Below, piece by piece: positions 1-10,163 of a stretch of DNA of 64,000 nucleotides. The notes under the pieces are model-generated. The model was not told where the DNA came from and did no database searches. It saw only the letters and a list, made by a program, of their open reading frames with translations. The translations under genes were made by a program, and so were the position numbers. The first letter of the stretch is position 1. Each line of letters begins with the position of its first letter. The DNA is from Peribacillus frigoritolerans. Its GTDB lineage: Bacteria; Bacillota; Bacilli; Bacillales; DSM-1321. The DNA lies in contig JAUPFL010000002.1 in NCBI GenBank assembly GCA_030562215.1, forward strand, positions 434,001 through 498,000. Reading direction: 5' to 3'.

Positions 1-1
1 T

Positions 2-442
2 GACGCAGAGGGGAAAAAGGTTCTCCATGACTTAATAGCAAATAGCGGTCCGCATCTTGAGAGCTCAGGTTCAGGCCCAATCAATAAAGTTCAAGCAGGG
101 GAAGTGGCTGCAGGTTTTGGCTTACGCTACCAAGCCGTGATGGCTAAAGAGTCAGGCTTACCGATCAAGTTCGTCGATCCGGTTGAGGGAAATTTCTCCT
201 ACACGGAATCCGTTGCCGTCGTGAATAAAGATGATGAAGCTAAAACAAGTTTAGCGATGAAAATGGCAGAAACGATCAGTAAAGATGCTAGAGAAGAATT
301 GCTGAAACATTACCCGGTCGCACTTTATGAAGGTGAAAAGGTAACGGAAAAGAACAAACCGGCCCACCCTAAGAAATACAAGCAGCCCCTAACGGTTGAA
401 TTATTAAAACAGCATCAGGAATTCTTTAAATCAGCACAATGA
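2..442 (+). CDS. Phosphonate (2-aminoethylphosphonate-type) ABC transporter substrate-binding protein, C-terminal part
   Basis: The frame is open from the window edge to the stop, so this is the last 146 codons of a longer gene. The visible part reads as the C-terminal lobe of a periplasmic-binding-type protein (VQAGEVAAGFGLRYQAVMAK, then GNFSYTESVAVVNK), with a tail predicted to be surface exposed. It lies 26 bp before phnW and phnX on the same strand, which suggests the bound substrate is 2-aminoethylphosphonate delivered by an ABC importer. The substrate is inferred from neighbours only; the family (extracellular solute-binding, lipid-anchored in Gram-positives) is more certain than the ligand. 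Confidence 0.7.
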   Translation, partial: DAEGKKVLHDLIANSGPHLESSGSGPINKVQAGEVAAGFGLRYQAVMAKESGLPIKFVDPVEGNFSYTESVAVVNKDDEAKTSLAMKMAETISKDAREELLKHYPVALYEGEKVTEKNKPAHPKKYKQPLTVELLKQHQEFFKSAQ

Positions 443-467
443 TGAATATAGTGAGGAGTGAAGGAAA

Positions 468-1560
468 ATGAATACTTATAAACTATTAACGCCTGGACCG
501 CTGACGACTACGAGTACGGTGAAACAGGAAATGCTTGTTGACCGCTGTACGTGGGAAAATGATATAAAGAAATCACACAAAAAATCAGATCCCAGCTTCT
601 TGAATTGGCATATGCTGCAAACGGAGAATATACGGCTGTACTTATGCAGGAAGCGGCTCGTTTGTTGTAGAATCAGTGCTGACGACTGCACTTTCAAAAT
701 CCGATAAAGTGCTGATCATAACGAATGGCGCATATGGAAAACGAATTGTGAAAATGGCGGAGTGCATCGGATTGAACCATGTGGAATATGGCGTTGAGTA
801 CAATGAATTTCCAAAGGAGGCTGAAATCCGGAACATTTTACTGGATGATAGTGACATCACACATTTAGCAATGGTTCATTGTGAAACGACGACAGGGATT
901 TTAAATCCGATAGAGATGGTTTCGAAGATCTCAAAGGAACAAGGGAAAACCCTGATCATTGATGCGATGAGCAGCTTTGGCGGAGTTGAGATGAATGTGC
1001 CTGAACTCGGAATCGATTATTTGATCAGCAGCGCGAATAAATGCATTCAAGGAATCCCCGGTTTTGGTTTCGTCATTGCAAAGCTTGAGAAATTGTTGGC
1101 TTGTGAAGGCAATGCCCGCAGTTTGTCCCTGGATTTATATGATCAGTGGAAAGAGATGGACAAGGATGGGAAATGGCGTTTCACATCTCCGACGCATGCA
1201 GTGGCCGCGTTTGCTAAAGCATTGGAAGAATTATCGGAAGAAGGCGGCATTCCAGCCAGATTCGCCCGCTATAAAAATAATAATGACAGGCTGAGAGAGC
1301 TGATGGGTAAATTGGGCATTCATGCATATATCTCACCTGATAAACAATCGCCAATCATTACAACTTTCCTTTTTCCAACTGAAACCTTTGATTTTGGGGA
1401 CTTCTACAATTTCATCAAAGAGAGGGGCTATGTAATTTACCCCGGAAAGCTGACTGACATAGATACATTCCGAATCGGCAATATTGGCGAAATACATGAA
1501 GAAGATATCGAGGCACTTGGCAGGATCGTAGAAAAATATATGAAAGTGGTGACAGTATGA
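468..1560 (+). CDS. phnW: 2-aminoethylphosphonate--pyruvate transaminase (two frameshifts)
   Basis: PLP enzyme that transfers the amino group of 2-aminoethylphosphonate to pyruvate, giving phosphonoacetaldehyde for PhnX. The start reads [18 protein letters not shown] and is preceded by GGAGTGAAGGAAA. The frame is lost near 558 (a base missing in the GAT-TAT context) and again near 650 (a G missing before AAGCGGCTCG); reading through restores [18 protein letters not shown]. With two bases restored the length is 364 residues, usual for PhnW. The probable PLP lysine lies in [16 protein letters not shown]. The stop overlaps the phnX start (ATGA). Probably sequence errors rather than a true pseudogene. 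Confidence 0.88.
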
Positions 1561-2372
1561 ATAAGGTAGAGGGAATCATTTTGGATTGGGCAGGAACAGC
1601 TGTGGATTTTGGATGTTTTGCACCAGTGAATGTTTTTGTGGATATTTTTAAGAATGCTGGACTGGACGTGACGATGGAGGAAGCCAGAGCTCCGATGGGC
1701 ATGCTGAAAATCGACCATATTCGTGCGATGCTGACCATGCCAAGGATATCTTCGTTATGGGAAGAACAATACGGAAGGCCATTCAATGAGGAAGACGTTG
1801 AAAAACTATATGCTGAATTCGAACCGGCACTGATGATGTCATTGGCGGATTATACAGATCCCATTCCAGGGGTTATCGAGACGGTGGAAGCATTAAGGAA
1901 TCGCGGCCTGAAGATTGGGTCGACAACGGGATATACGGATACAATGATGGAGGTCGTCGTGGCAAATGCTTTGAAAAAAGGATATCGCCCGGATTTTCAT
2001 GTAACCCCGGATGCAACCCATTCGATTGGAAGGCCTTATCCTTACATGATCTATCGGAATATGGAAAAATTGAAGTTAGCGGCATCATGGAAGGTAGTGA
2101 AGGTAGGCGACACCACTTCCGATATGCAAGAGGGAGTGAATGCTGGGGTATGGTCGGTCGGTGTCATTGTCGGAAGCTCCGAGATGGGATTGAGCTTGGA
2201 TGAGTATACAAGATTGCCAGAAAGAGATAAACAAGATCTCATCACAAAAACGGCAGATATCTTTATGCAAAACGGCGCAGACTTCACCATCAAAACGATG
2301 GAGGAACTACCTGAACTCATAGATCGCATCAACCTTCTTATAGCAGACGGGAAAAGACCTCGTTCAAGCTAA
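1557..2372 (+). CDS. phnX: Phosphonoacetaldehyde hydrolase
   Basis: HAD-superfamily enzyme cleaving the C-P bond of phosphonoacetaldehyde to acetaldehyde and phosphate. The catalytic motif LDWAGTAVDFG is at residues 8-18. The segment APMGMLKIDHIRAM carries the lysine used as Schiff base in this family. The KVGDTTSDMQEG segment matches the C-terminal HAD acidic motif. 271 residues, intact. The start overlaps the phnW stop by four bases, so the two are translationally coupled and complete the two-step degradation of 2-aminoethylphosphonate. A terminator hairpin follows directly. Confidence 0.95.
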   Translation: MNKVEGIILDWAGTAVDFGCFAPVNVFVDIFKNAGLDVTMEEARAPMGMLKIDHIRAMLTMPRISSLWEEQYGRPFNEEDVEKLYAEFEPALMMSLADYTDPIPGVIETVEALRNRGLKIGSTTGYTDTMMEVVVANALKKGYRPDFHVTPDATHSIGRPYPYMIYRNMEKLKLAASWKVVKVGDTTSDMQEGVNAGVWSVGVIVGSSEMGLSLDEYTRLPERDKQDLITKTADIFMQNGADFTIKTMEELPELIDRINLLIADGKRPRSS

Positions 2373-2386
2373 CATTCAGTGCCAAG

Positions 2387-2441
2387 AAAGTGCAGCATCT
2401 TTCATCCTTGAGTAGGGATGAAGGATTGCTGCACTTTTTTT
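2387..2441 (+). terminator. Rho-independent terminator after phnX
   Basis: Long inverted repeat AAAGTGCAGCA...TGCTGCACTTT, with the inner arms TTTCATCC and GGATGAA, followed by a run of T. It ends the phn transcript. Confidence 0.85.
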
Positions 2442-2498
2442 CAATCTCATACATACGTGCAGAATGAATCGTTTTTTGAATTTTAACCCGACTGCTTA

Positions 2499-2548
2499 TT
2501 GTAAAAAATGAAAAAAGAGTGTACCATTAAATGAGAATGATAATCAAT
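2499..2548 (+). promoter_or_regulatory. Candidate SigA promoter and Fur box for ycgT
   Basis: TTGTAA at 2499-2504 and TACCAT at 2522-2527, 17 bp apart, form a possible promoter. Just downstream at 2534-2548 is TGAGAATGATAATCA, matching the 7-1-7 Fur consensus TGATAATNATTATCA at 12 of 14 defined positions. A Fur site overlapping the start of transcription predicts repression in iron sufficiency. The B. subtilis ycgT gene is a known Fur target, which supports the call. Confidence 0.75.
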
Positions 2549-2577
2549 CACACTTGATTACCGGGGAGTGGACGTAG

Positions 2578-3641
2578 ATGGAACAGCAAGATTTATTTGA
2601 TGTAACGGTTATTGGGGGAGGGCCAGCAGGCCTTTACTCCACTTTTTATAGCGGACTTAGAGAAATGAAAGTTAAACTGATAGAATACCAGCCACGGCTA
2701 GGCGGGAAAATTCATGTCTATCCAGAGAAAATGATTTGGGATGTAGGAGGGCTGACACCCACTACTGGGGAAAAATTAATTGAGCAGCTAGTGGAGCAAG
2801 GTTTAACATTCAATCCAACAGTCGTCTTGAATGAAAAAGTGGAATCAATCACACGTAATGAAGAAGGTATCTTCGTTTTACATACGGCTTCAGGTCAAAT
2901 GCACTTTTCAAGACGATCATTGTCGCGGTTGGCGGCGGAATTCTGAACCCGCAAAAGTTGGAAATAGACGGGGCAGAAAGGTTTGAAGTCTCCAATCTAA
3001 ACTATACCGTTAAGTCCTTCAATCGATTCAAGGATAAGACGGTGATCATTTCAGGCGGCGGGAATTCTGCAATAGACTGGGCAAATGAATTAGAGCCCAT
3101 CGCCAAAAAGGTGTACCTGACATACAGGAAAGATAGTTTGGCAGGACATGAATCACAAGCAAGGCAATTGATGGAAAGCTCTGCTGTTTGTTTCTTGAAT
3201 ACGACGATTACAAAATTGATCGCCTGCGATGATCATGGATCAATTGAACATGTTGAATTGACGAATCACGCAACGGGAGAGGTTTCTTACTTACCGATCG
3301 ATGAAGTCATCATCAATCATGGTTATGAGCGTGATACATCGCTGCTTCGAAATAGTAAAGTGGACATTGCCATTGCCGACAACTATTATATTGAAGGCAC
3401 TCCTGCAAGTGAATCCTCGATGGATGGAATATACGCAGCCGGGGATATCCTTAAGCATGAAGGTAAATTGAACCTGATAGCAGGCACTTTTCAAGATGCT
3501 GCAAATGCCGTAAACAAGGCAAAACAATATATCCAGCCTGACGCTCACGGAGTGGGAATGGTTTCTTCCCATAATGAAATCTTTAAAAAGCGCAATAGGG
3601 AATTGATCAAGGAAATGATGAAACCGGCTGGGGTACTTTAA
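2578..3641 (+). CDS. ycgT: Ferredoxin--NADP+ reductase type 2, YcgT-like (one frameshift)
   Basis: Thioredoxin-reductase-like flavoprotein moving electrons between NADPH and ferredoxin/flavodoxin. The FAD motif VIGGGPAGLYST is near residue 10 and the NADPH motif VIISGGGNSAIDWA near 155. The C-terminal GIYAAGDI segment binds the flavin. The family lacks the CxxC of thioredoxin reductases, and none is seen here. One base is missing near 2911 in a short A run; restoring it gives 354 residues and the sequence RTIIVAVGGGILNP. RBS GGGGAGTGG. The Fur box upstream suggests an iron-starvation role, such as reducing flavodoxin or siderophore iron. Confidence 0.85.
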
Positions 3642-3739
3642 AGGGAAACGGAAAGCTCGTTCGAATGTCTCACCCCGACCCATGATGATTTCCTTCATGG
3701 TTTACTTTTTATGTATGGAATCCCATTGGAGTGAAAGGG

Positions 3740-3830
3740 TGGCGACACTCCTGCCGAATAACTGGCTAGCCAAAGATTCGCTGGATGCTTGGCAGGATGG
3801 AAAGGGAGCCGATTTCTGAAAGCAGCTGGA
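3740..3830 (+). repeat. Dispersed repeat, family 2 (left copy)
   Basis: GCGACACTCCTGCCGAATAA, then GGCTAGCC, CTTGGCAG and GGAAAGGGAGC, ending GATTTCTGAAA. The same order of blocks recurs at 11239-11345. No coding potential is seen. The rest of the gap 3642-3993 holds only this and the family-1 fragment. Confidence 0.7.
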
Positions 3831-3887
3831 ACTCCTTTGGGGTTTATATAATCTGATCGTTGCTAAATTTTGATTGAAACGGACTAC

Positions 3888-3976
3888 TGCTAAGAAAAGC
3901 GTGTCCAAGGGGAGACCCCGCAGGCGCAAAGACCGCCCGCGGAAAGCGAGTGCCTGGAGTGGAAATCACTTTTCTT
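3888..3976 (-). repeat. Dispersed GC-rich repeat, family 1 (inverted, internally deleted copy)
   Basis: Reverse-complement copy of the element tandemly repeated at 10164-11130: GGGGAGACCCCGCAGGCGC, then GACCGCCCGCGGAAAGCGAG, then TGCCTGGAGTGGAAATCA. The middle block present in the tandem copies (GCCGAGGAGGCTCCC) is missing here. Confidence 0.7.
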
Positions 3977-3993
3977 CGAATTTTTCTACAGTT

Positions 3994-4028
3994 AAAAGCT
4001 CCAGGGCCTCATTGGCCCTGGAGCTTTT
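3994..4028. terminator. Bidirectional terminator
   Basis: Perfect hairpin AAAAGCTCCAGGGCC / GGCCCTGGAGCTTTT with a 5-base loop, 13 bp past the stop of the minus-strand permease gene. The symmetric A and T ends let it act on both strands. Confidence 0.85.
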
Positions 4029-4041
4029 AGTATCTTCGAAA

Positions 4042-5988
4042 TTATAGAGATTCTTTAATGACCTTCTTGTAATGAAATACGGATAGTATTCCGAAGATCG
4101 AATACAGTGCCGTGTATAATGCCATGACGATGATCATCGGTGTCCAAACTTCGGTCCCGAACAAGAACCATCCTGATTGGACTGCGAAATAACTGTGAAG
4201 CAGCCCGACGACTAAAGGAATGCCGAAATTGAAAATTTGTTTTGCTTGGATTCCCCTGAGTAAGTCACCACGCGTGAATCCGAGTTTTCTTAAAATCGTA
4301 TAATTGGATTTTTCCCCTTCACTTTCATCCATTTGCTTGAAATAAAGGATACAACCGGATGTGATGAGGAAGGTTAACCCCAAGAAGCCAACGATGAACA
4401 TGATAAGGCCCATATTCTTCTTCTGTGTGTTGAACATTTCCAATTGGGATTCATTCACATGTTCTTCTTTAAAATTCATTTTATTGAATAGAACATTCGC
4501 TTTTTCAAGTTCAGCTTCATCCTTCACATCAATGCCGATATTAACGGATGATACTTTTTGGATTTTCGGGTCGGCGTCCTTTTTCAAACGGTCGAATATC
4601 GTTTGGTCTACAATGGCAACGGGCAATCCGCCATTCGTGAAGTAATAGGACAGGAAGGTATCATCATTCAAACCCATATATGTTTGCGGAATCACTTCAT
4701 TTTTGCCCTTTAGTTCAATCTTTCCGGAATCCTTCAAGGATATGACCTTCTCCATCATATTACTGTATCCGCTGAAAAGGGTCTCATCTTCGGCGAGGTT
4801 GATTCCTTTAACGGATTCATCACTGATTAGGGGAACGGTCATGATGTCCGGATCGAAGTTCACTCCTTCGAGGCTCGTTTCCATTATTTCCTTTACGTTG
4901 ACATCCACTTGAATGACATCTATGACCTTTTCGTCATAATCAATTTTACTGTCTGATAAAGCTTCTTTGAATGCATCTGCATCTCCCTTATCCGTCATCG
5001 AAAAATCGGTTGGGATACTGCTTTGTGCCATTTTCTCCGCTGAGTAGTAGGAGATATAGCTTAATGATAATAAGCCGATCGCCAAAGCGGAAACGGTCGT
5101 GATGATCGTCAATAATATCGCATTCGATTTCATCCGGAACATGATGGATGAAAGGGACAATACTTCATTGATGTTCAAATAGCCATTTTTCTTTTTACGG
5201 ATGATATTAAAGATGAAGCTTACGGATCCTTTATAGAATAGGTAGGTACCGATGATGACGGTTGCCAAAATGAAGATCATGGCCATAAAAAGCTCGGTCA
5301 TCTGTGTAAAAGCTCCATCGAATAATTTGGATGAAACGACATAGCCAGCTATGATTAGGATGATTCCGAATATCCCGATGATCATTTCGAACATCGAAAC
5401 CTTTTTCACTTTTCCTTCCGTCATGGAAGTCACTCTAAATAATGATAGAATGGTTTGCCTTTTAATGAAGGCATAATTCATCAACATGATTAAAAGATAG
5501 ATGGCGCTAAAAACGAGCAAGGTTTGCACTAGCGGCTGAAAAGAAAAGTTAAGAGTCGCGATTGCCTGGACACCCATTATTTTAAATAGGATCATGATGA
5601 TCAATTTTGAAGCGGCAAACCCTACAAAGATTCCCAGGAATACGGAACAGAAATACAGGATCAGGTTTTCCACACTCAGGATACGGAATATCCTGTTCTT
5701 CGTCATGCCTATCAATTGGAATAAGCCGATTTCCTTACTGCGTCTTTTAATGAAAATGCTATTGGCATATAAAAGGAATATGGAAACAATCGCAACAAGC
5801 AGGATCGATGCAGCCTTGATGGAGGCGGCGCCTTTCACCGTACCCTCCGCTTCATCCAGCGATGGGTCATATTGCAAGGTGACAAAAGCAAAGTAAAGGG
5901 AGGCACTGAAGACCAGGGCGAACACATACAGGTAATAGTTCTTCAGATTCTTCTTGAGATTTCGCAAGATGAGTTGATTAATGCTCAT
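4042..5988 (-). CDS. BceB-type ABC transporter permease (antibiotic peptide detoxification)
   Basis: FtsX/MacB-fold permease of about 648 residues with the BceB layout: four N-terminal membrane spans, more in the middle, a large extracellular domain (about residues 300-520) and three C-terminal spans. In Bce systems this domain contacts the lipid II-cycle peptide complex and the sensor kinase. I start at [14 protein letters not shown] because GGAGGGG lies a few bases before it, rather than at the longer in-frame MYWEGFK. It overlaps the end of the ATPase gene by 11 bp. The peptide recognised cannot be told from sequence. Confidence 0.9.
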   Translation of the reverse strand: MSINQLILRNLKKNLKNYYLYVFALVFSASLYFAFVTLQYDPSLDEAEGTVKGAASIKAASILLVAIVSIFLLYANSIFIKRRSKEIGLFQLIGMTKNRIFRILSVENLILYFCSVFLGIFVGFAASKLIIMILFKIMGVQAIATLNFSFQPLVQTLLVFSAIYLLIMLMNYAFIKRQTILSLFRVTSMTEGKVKKVSMFEMIIGIFGIILIIAGYVVSSKLFDGAFTQMTELFMAMIFILATVIIGTYLFYKGSVSFIFNIIRKKKNGYLNINEVLSLSSIMFRMKSNAILLTIITTVSALAIGLLSLSYISYYSAEKMAQSSIPTDFSMTDKGDADAFKEALSDSKIDYDEKVIDVIQVDVNVKEIMETSLEGVNFDPDIMTVPLISDESVKGINLAEDETLFSGYSNMMEKVISLKDSGKIELKGKNEVIPQTYMGLNDDTFLSYYFTNGGLPVAIVDQTIFDRLKKDADPKIQKVSSVNIGIDVKDEAELEKANVLFNKMNFKEEHVNESQLEMFNTQKKNMGLIMFIVGFLGLTFLITSGCILYFKQMDESEGEKSNYTILRKLGFTRGDLLRGIQAKQIFNFGIPLVVGLLHSYFAVQSGWFLFGTEVWTPMIIVMALYTALYSIFGILSVFHYKKVIKESL

Positions 5989-6739
5989 TTTGAACCCCTC
6001 CCAATACACCTTGTGTTTTCATGATGTCCTTGAAGAAGGTCTGTCTGGATTCTAGACCTTTATTCAATTGAGTATAGATTTGTCCATCTTTAATGAAAAT
6101 GACTCGGCTGCAATAACTGGCGGCCACTGGATCATGGGTTACCATGATGATGGTCGCTTTGCGCTTTTTATTCATTTCGCTCAGTTTGTTCAGTAAATCG
6201 GAAGCAGATTTGGAGTCAAGCGCCCCAGTCGGTTCATCCGCAAAAATGATGCTTGGATCATGGATGAAAGCCCGTGCTGCAGACGTACGCTGTTTTTGAC
6301 CACCGGAAATTTCATTTGGGTATTTATCCTTCACTTCATATATGCCCAGTTCCTTCGCCACGCTATCAAACTTTTGTGCCGCTTCATTATTGGGCGTTTT
6401 GGTGATGGATAAGGGCAAAAGGATATTTTCTTTGACAGTCAATGTGTCCAATAGGTTATATTCCTGGAAAATGAAGCCCAAGTGGTTCTTACGGAATTCG
6501 GCCAAATTCTTTTCTTTCATCCCCGAAATCTCTTTACCATCGATCGTAATGGTGCCGTTGCTGACTTTATCGATCGAGGAAAGGACATTCAGCAAAGTCG
6601 TTTTACCTGAACCTGAAGCACCCATGATACTTACGAATTCACCTTCTTGTATGCTTATATCGAGACCCTTTAATACCTCTTGTTTATTGAATTTATTACC
6701 ATAGCTTTTATGGATTTTTTTCGCTTCTAATATATTCAT
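5978..6739 (-). CDS. BceA-type ABC transporter ATPase
   Basis: Nucleotide-binding subunit, 253 residues, intact. Walker [12 protein letters not shown] is near residue 40, Q-loop [10 protein letters not shown], signature SGGQKQR, Walker [13 protein letters not shown] and switch histidine VTHDP. MacB/LolD-like ATPases of this size pair with the permease encoded immediately downstream. RBS AAGGAGTG and a TATAAT box lie just upstream, so the transporter pair has its own promoter separate from the regulator genes, the usual Bce arrangement. Confidence 0.93.
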   Translation of the reverse strand: MNILEAKKIHKSYGNKFNKQEVLKGLDISIQEGEFVSIMGASGSGKTTLLNVLSSIDKVSNGTITIDGKEISGMKEKNLAEFRKNHLGFIFQEYNLLDTLTVKENILLPLSITKTPNNEAAQKFDSVAKELGIYEVKDKYPNEISGGQKQRTSAARAFIHDPSIIFADEPTGALDSKSASDLLNKLSEMNKKRKATIIMVTHDPVAASYCSRVIFIKDGQIYTQLNKGLESRQTFFKDIMKTQGVLGGVQNEH

Positions 6740-6768
6740 TTGGATACACTCCTTTTTTCTATATCCTC

Positions 6769-6848
6769 ATTATAAAAGGCCATGTATTTCTTTTCCTTCG
6801 TTTGGACGAACAAAGAATAAAAGCATGTGACACTTTTGTCACATGCTT
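6769..6848 (-). promoter_or_regulatory. Candidate response-regulator operator and promoter of the bceAB-type operon
   Basis: A perfect inverted repeat of 12-bp arms (AAGCATGTGACA, loop of four, TGTCACATGCTT) spans 6821-6848. It overlaps the last codons of the kinase gene. On the minus strand, about 45 bp further on, lies TATAAT (6769-6774) with no recognisable -35, as expected for an activated promoter. BceR-type regulators bind inverted repeats upstream of the transporter genes. The hairpin could instead work partly as a terminator of the kinase message, since it is followed by T-rich sequence on that strand. Confidence 0.6.
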
Positions 6849-7841
6849 GTGATATTCACGAAATCATTTCTTTTTGGGAAGGTCAAGGTGACGGTCGTTC
6901 CGGTTCCAAGCTCTGATTTAACATCAATGGTGATGAATAGGGACTCGGCTGCATTCTTGGTTAAATATAGACCCATGCCGGTTGCCGCATTGTCACGATG
7001 ATTTGTCGTGGATGTAAATCCTTTATCAAATATGCGGGATAAATCCTTTGGGTCGATGCCCCGTCCGGAATCCTGCACTTCAAGAACCGTTTGTCCGGCA
7101 TGTTCATGGCTATATATCATGATATCTGAGTTTTCACTGTATTTAATGGAGTTGGTCAAGAGCTGCCTCATGATGAAGGCCAGCCATTTGGCATCACTTA
7201 GCACTTCGCTTACATCCAATTGTATGTCGAAGCCAATCCTTTTTGAATGCACCATGATCGCAGCGTTTTAATCTCATCAATGATTATTGTTTCCAAATCG
7301 GTTTTCTCTATATACAAATCATTTTCGATGAAAGGCATGCGCCTTTGATGGAGCTGCTGATCAAGAAGAAGGTGAATGCGCAGCCACTCATAAGTCAAGT
7401 GTGATTTCAGCAATTCATCATCCAAGCGGTCAATCATTAAATGCATCGCCGTCAATGGCGTCTTCACCTCATGAATCCAAGATAATAATTCATCCTTCTC
7501 CTGCTCTAAAGTCATTTGACCGATTGCTGCGGATCGCTTCAATAATTCGGTTTGATTAATGATGCTGTTTTCTATGATTTTTTCGAAAGGGCTCTCTGGT
7601 TCGGCTATATTCGTAACATCCAGGTTGTCTTCCCGCGATTCCAAACTTTTATAAAAGTAGGTTTCTTTTTATAGCGGAATATCAAAAACATACTGAACAT
7701 GAGCAATGATAAAAAGGCAATATACAGTATGGGCTTCAACGGAATGGCCGAATCAAGATAGGCGACAAAGATAATGAATAGATGAAGAAGTATGTAAAAT
7801 GTGATCCAGCTGAACCTTTCCACGAGATATTTTCTGATCAT
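6839..7841 (-). CDS. BceS-type intramembrane-sensing histidine kinase (two frameshifts)
   Basis: Short-loop histidine kinase: two N-terminal membrane spans (about residues 10-60) with almost no extracellular domain, so it senses through the BceAB transporter. The H-box LLSWIHEVKTPLTAMHL, N-box LTNSIKYS and G-box VQDSGRGIDPKDLSRIFDKGF are visible. Frame is lost near 7665 (A run) and near 7240, each by one missing base; restored length is 334 residues, typical of BceS. The ATGA overlap with the regulator gene shows translational coupling. Confidence 0.85.
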
Positions 7842-8536
7842 TCATTTGCCTCTTCTACGGCGATATAGCCCTGTCCGACCTTCGTTTCGATAAAATGCCC
7901 TAAACCCAGTTCATCCAACCTCTTGCGTAAACGGTTCACATTCACTGTAAGGGTGTTATCGCTTATGAAACGTTTGTCATCCCATAAGCTGTTGATCAAT
8001 TCTTCGCGGCTTACGATCTTGTTTTTCTGTTCAATGAGCTTTTTCAGGATGAAAATTTCATTTTTCGTCAATTCGATTGTGCCAGACTCGGCCGATACCG
8101 TATTCTTCTCGTAATCCACGGTGGCGCCGCACCAGGTTTTTAGTTCGATCTTTTCCGTATTGTAATTATAGACACGGCGAAGGGTGGCCTGTATCTTCGC
8201 AATGAGTACATCGAAATGAAAAGGCTTCTGGATAAAATCATCAGCTCCAAGCTGCATGGACATCACCATGTCGGTAGGATGATCACGTGATGATAAAAAG
8301 ATGATGGGAACATTGGAATGGGCCCGGATCATTCTGCACCAATGAAATCCGTCAAACTTCGGCAACTGTATATCAATGATGACCAAATCAGGTTTTATGT
8401 CCGTGAATTCCTGAACCACTTTACTAAAATCGCCGATTCCGTAAATATCATAAGACCATTGCGCCAATCTATCTTTAATTTCATTGAATAACGTCGTATC
8501 ATCTTCTATCAATAATAGTTTAAACAATGGGTTCAC
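7838..8536 (-). CDS. BceR-type OmpR-family response regulator
   Basis: Receiver domain (residues about 5-115; phosphoacceptor in [14 protein letters not shown], conserved lysine in DFIQKPF) followed by an OmpR/PhoB winged helix ([14 protein letters not shown]...[17 protein letters not shown]). 232 residues, intact. The start is GTG at 8536 with GGAAAG upstream. It overlaps the kinase gene by four bases and completes a regulator-kinase-ATPase-permease locus. Predicted to activate the transporter operon through the inverted repeat at 6821-6848. Confidence 0.92.
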   Translation of the reverse strand: MNPLFKLLLIEDDTTLFNEIKDRLAQWSYDIYGIGDFSKVVQEFTDIKPDLVIIDIQLPKFDGFHWCRMIRAHSNVPIIFLSSRDHPTDMVMSMQLGADDFIQKPFHFDVLIAKIQATLRRVYNYNTEKIELKTWCGATVDYEKNTVSAESGTIELTKNEIFILKKLIEQKNKIVSREELINSLWDDKRFISDNTLTVNVNRLRKRLDELGLGHFIETKVGQGYIAVEEANE

Positions 8537-8684
8537 CGCACTTTCCAGCTTTTTCTTAAAAGTATATAGTAAAACCTTTATAGGTTCTAGAGGAAGGGAG
8601 GAACAGGGGGAGGTAATAGACTACTGGTTGTGTGTGAACCATTATTATATTAAAATTGGCATAATGAATGGAGGAAGTGAATTT

Positions 8685-9026
8685 ATGCCTGATTTTCCTA
8701 ATTGCCCTGCATGTGATTCAGAATATACATACGAAGACGGCAGTCTTTTTGTTTGCCCGGAATGCGCCCATGAGTGGACCGTGGAAGCGGAAACGGAAAA
8801 TGGTGATCAAAAGAAGGTTATCAAAGATGCTAATGGAAATGCCTTGAACGATGGTGATACCGTTACGGTAATCAAGGATCTTAAAGTGAAAGGGAGCTCA
8901 TCCGTCTTAAAAATGGGCACTAAAGTCAAAAGCATCCGTCTAGTTGATGGAGATCATGATATTGATTGTAAGATTGATGGTTTTGGTGCAATGAAATTAA
9001 AATCCCAATTTGTTAAAAAAGTATAA
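8685..9026 (+). CDS. YjdM/PhnA family zinc-ribbon protein
   Basis: 113 residues. N-terminal zinc ribbon with two CxxC pairs ([21 protein letters not shown], split here at residues 6-26), then an SH3-like barrel ([16 protein letters not shown]...). The family was called 'alkylphosphonate utilization protein PhnA', though its role is not established and it is not part of the C-P lyase. I start at ATG 8685, which has GGAGGAAGTG upstream, rather than the longer open frame from 8484. It stands alone, with its own terminator. Confidence 0.9.
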   Translation: MPDFPNCPACDSEYTYEDGSLFVCPECAHEWTVEAETENGDQKKVIKDANGNALNDGDTVTVIKDLKVKGSSSVLKMGTKVKSIRLVDGDHDIDCKIDGFGAMKLKSQFVKKV

Positions 9027-9028
9027 TT

Positions 9029-9062
9029 AAAAAGGCCTAATCCATTGATTAGGCCTTTTTTT
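9029..9062. terminator. Terminator between yjdM-like gene and guaC (convergent)
   Basis: AAAGGCCTAATC / GATTAGGCCTTT with a 4-base loop, flanked by A and T runs. It can serve both converging genes. Confidence 0.88.
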
Positions 9063-9072
9063 ACGTTACTTC

Positions 9073-10056
9073 TTAATAAACTTTGTCACCGTTAAAGATT
9101 GAGTTCTTAACGACCACATAATCCACATTCCTGATGGCTTCCAACTTGGTACCACCTGCATATGAAATGGAAGACTGAAGATCTTGTTCCATTTCCTTCA
9201 ACGTATCTTCCAAAGATCCTTTGTGCTCGACAAACATCTTTTTGCCTTCAACGTTTTTCTTTTCACCTTTTTGGAATTCAGATGCTGAACCAAAGTATTC
9301 TTTAAAGGCCTTTCCATCTTTCTCGATCGTTTGGCCTGGAGATTCTTCATGTCCGGCAAATAGTGAACCGATCATGACCATCGAAGCTCCAAATCGAACT
9401 GATTTGGCAATATCACCGTTCGTGCGTATGCCGCCGTCAGCTATGATAGGCTTGCTTGCCGCTTTTGCACACCAGCGAAGTGCTGCTAGTTGCCAGCCGC
9501 CCGTTCCAAATCCAGTCTTGATTTTAGTGATGCATACTTTCCCTGGTCCAATGCCCACCTTTGTAGCATCGGCACCGGCATGTTCCAATTCACGTACCGC
9601 TTCAGGAGTTCCAACATTTCCTGCAATGACAAAACTTTCAGGTAAATGTTTTTTAATATGCTGTATCATCTTTATCACGGCATTGGAATGTCCGTGTGCA
9701 ATATCTATCGTAATGTATTCAGGCACAATGTTGTCATTCGATAACTGTTCGATGAATCCGTATTCTTCTTCTTTAACGCCGACACTGATGGAAGCGATCA
9801 ATTCTCTTGAATGCATGTCTTTAATGAAAGTCAGTCGTTTTTCCGGCTCGAAACGATGCATTACATAAAAGTAACCGTTTTCAGCCAAGTAAATGGCAAT
9901 CTTTTCATCAATGATTGTTTGCATATTGGCAGGTACTACAGGTAACTTGAATGTATGTTTGCCCAAAGTAACGGATGTATCACACTCAGAACGGCTATTT
10001 ACTACACATTTTGCAGGAATTAATTGAATATCTTCATAATCAAACACGTTTTCCAT
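9073..10056 (-). CDS. guaC: GMP reductase
   Basis: Converts GMP to IMP with NADPH, returning guanine nucleotides to the purine pool. IMPDH/GMPR TIM-barrel without CBS domains, 327 residues, intact. The catalytic loop [15 protein letters not shown] carries the active cysteine. DGGIR and [12 protein letters not shown] are the phosphate-binding segments. I start at MENVFDYED because AGAGGTG sits seven bases before it; the upstream GTG in frame lies inside that RBS. Very close to the B. subtilis enzyme in sequence. Confidence 0.96.
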   Translation of the reverse strand: MENVFDYEDIQLIPAKCVVNSRSECDTSVTLGKHTFKLPVVPANMQTIIDEKIAIYLAENGYFYVMHRFEPEKRLTFIKDMHSRELIASISVGVKEEEYGFIEQLSNDNIVPEYITIDIAHGHSNAVIKMIQHIKKHLPESFVIAGNVGTPEAVRELEHAGADATKVGIGPGKVCITKIKTGFGTGGWQLAALRWCAKAASKPIIADGGIRTNGDIAKSVRFGASMVMIGSLFAGHEESPGQTIEKDGKAFKEYFGSASEFQKGEKKNVEGKKMFVEHKGSLEDTLKEMEQDLQSSISYAGGTKLEAIRNVDYVVVKNSIFNGDKVY

Positions 10057-10101
10057 GTTATGCACCTCTATATACGAATATTTTTGTCTTTTTCAATAAA
10101 A

Positions 10102-10148
10102 ATTGTTCGCCCATTAGGTAATGTACATCATTTTTGACAGTAAGTCAA
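10102..10148 (-). promoter_or_regulatory. guaC promoter with possible PurR-box half site
   Basis: On the minus strand TTGACT (10143-10148) and TACATT (10120-10125) are 17 bp apart. A dyad TTTTGAC-5-GTCAAAA overlaps the -35. At 10102-10114 the minus strand reads ATGGGCGAACAAT, 10 of 13 matches to the PurBox pattern AWWWCCGAACWWT. B. subtilis guaC (yumD) belongs to the PurR regulon, so the match is plausible but weak, and I see no second box. Confidence 0.5.
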
Positions 10149-10163
10149 AATTTTTATTGATTT

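Noticed and set aside
9073..9868. Long plus-strand open frame inside guaC
   Set aside because: Shadow of guaC; no RBS and unnatural composition.
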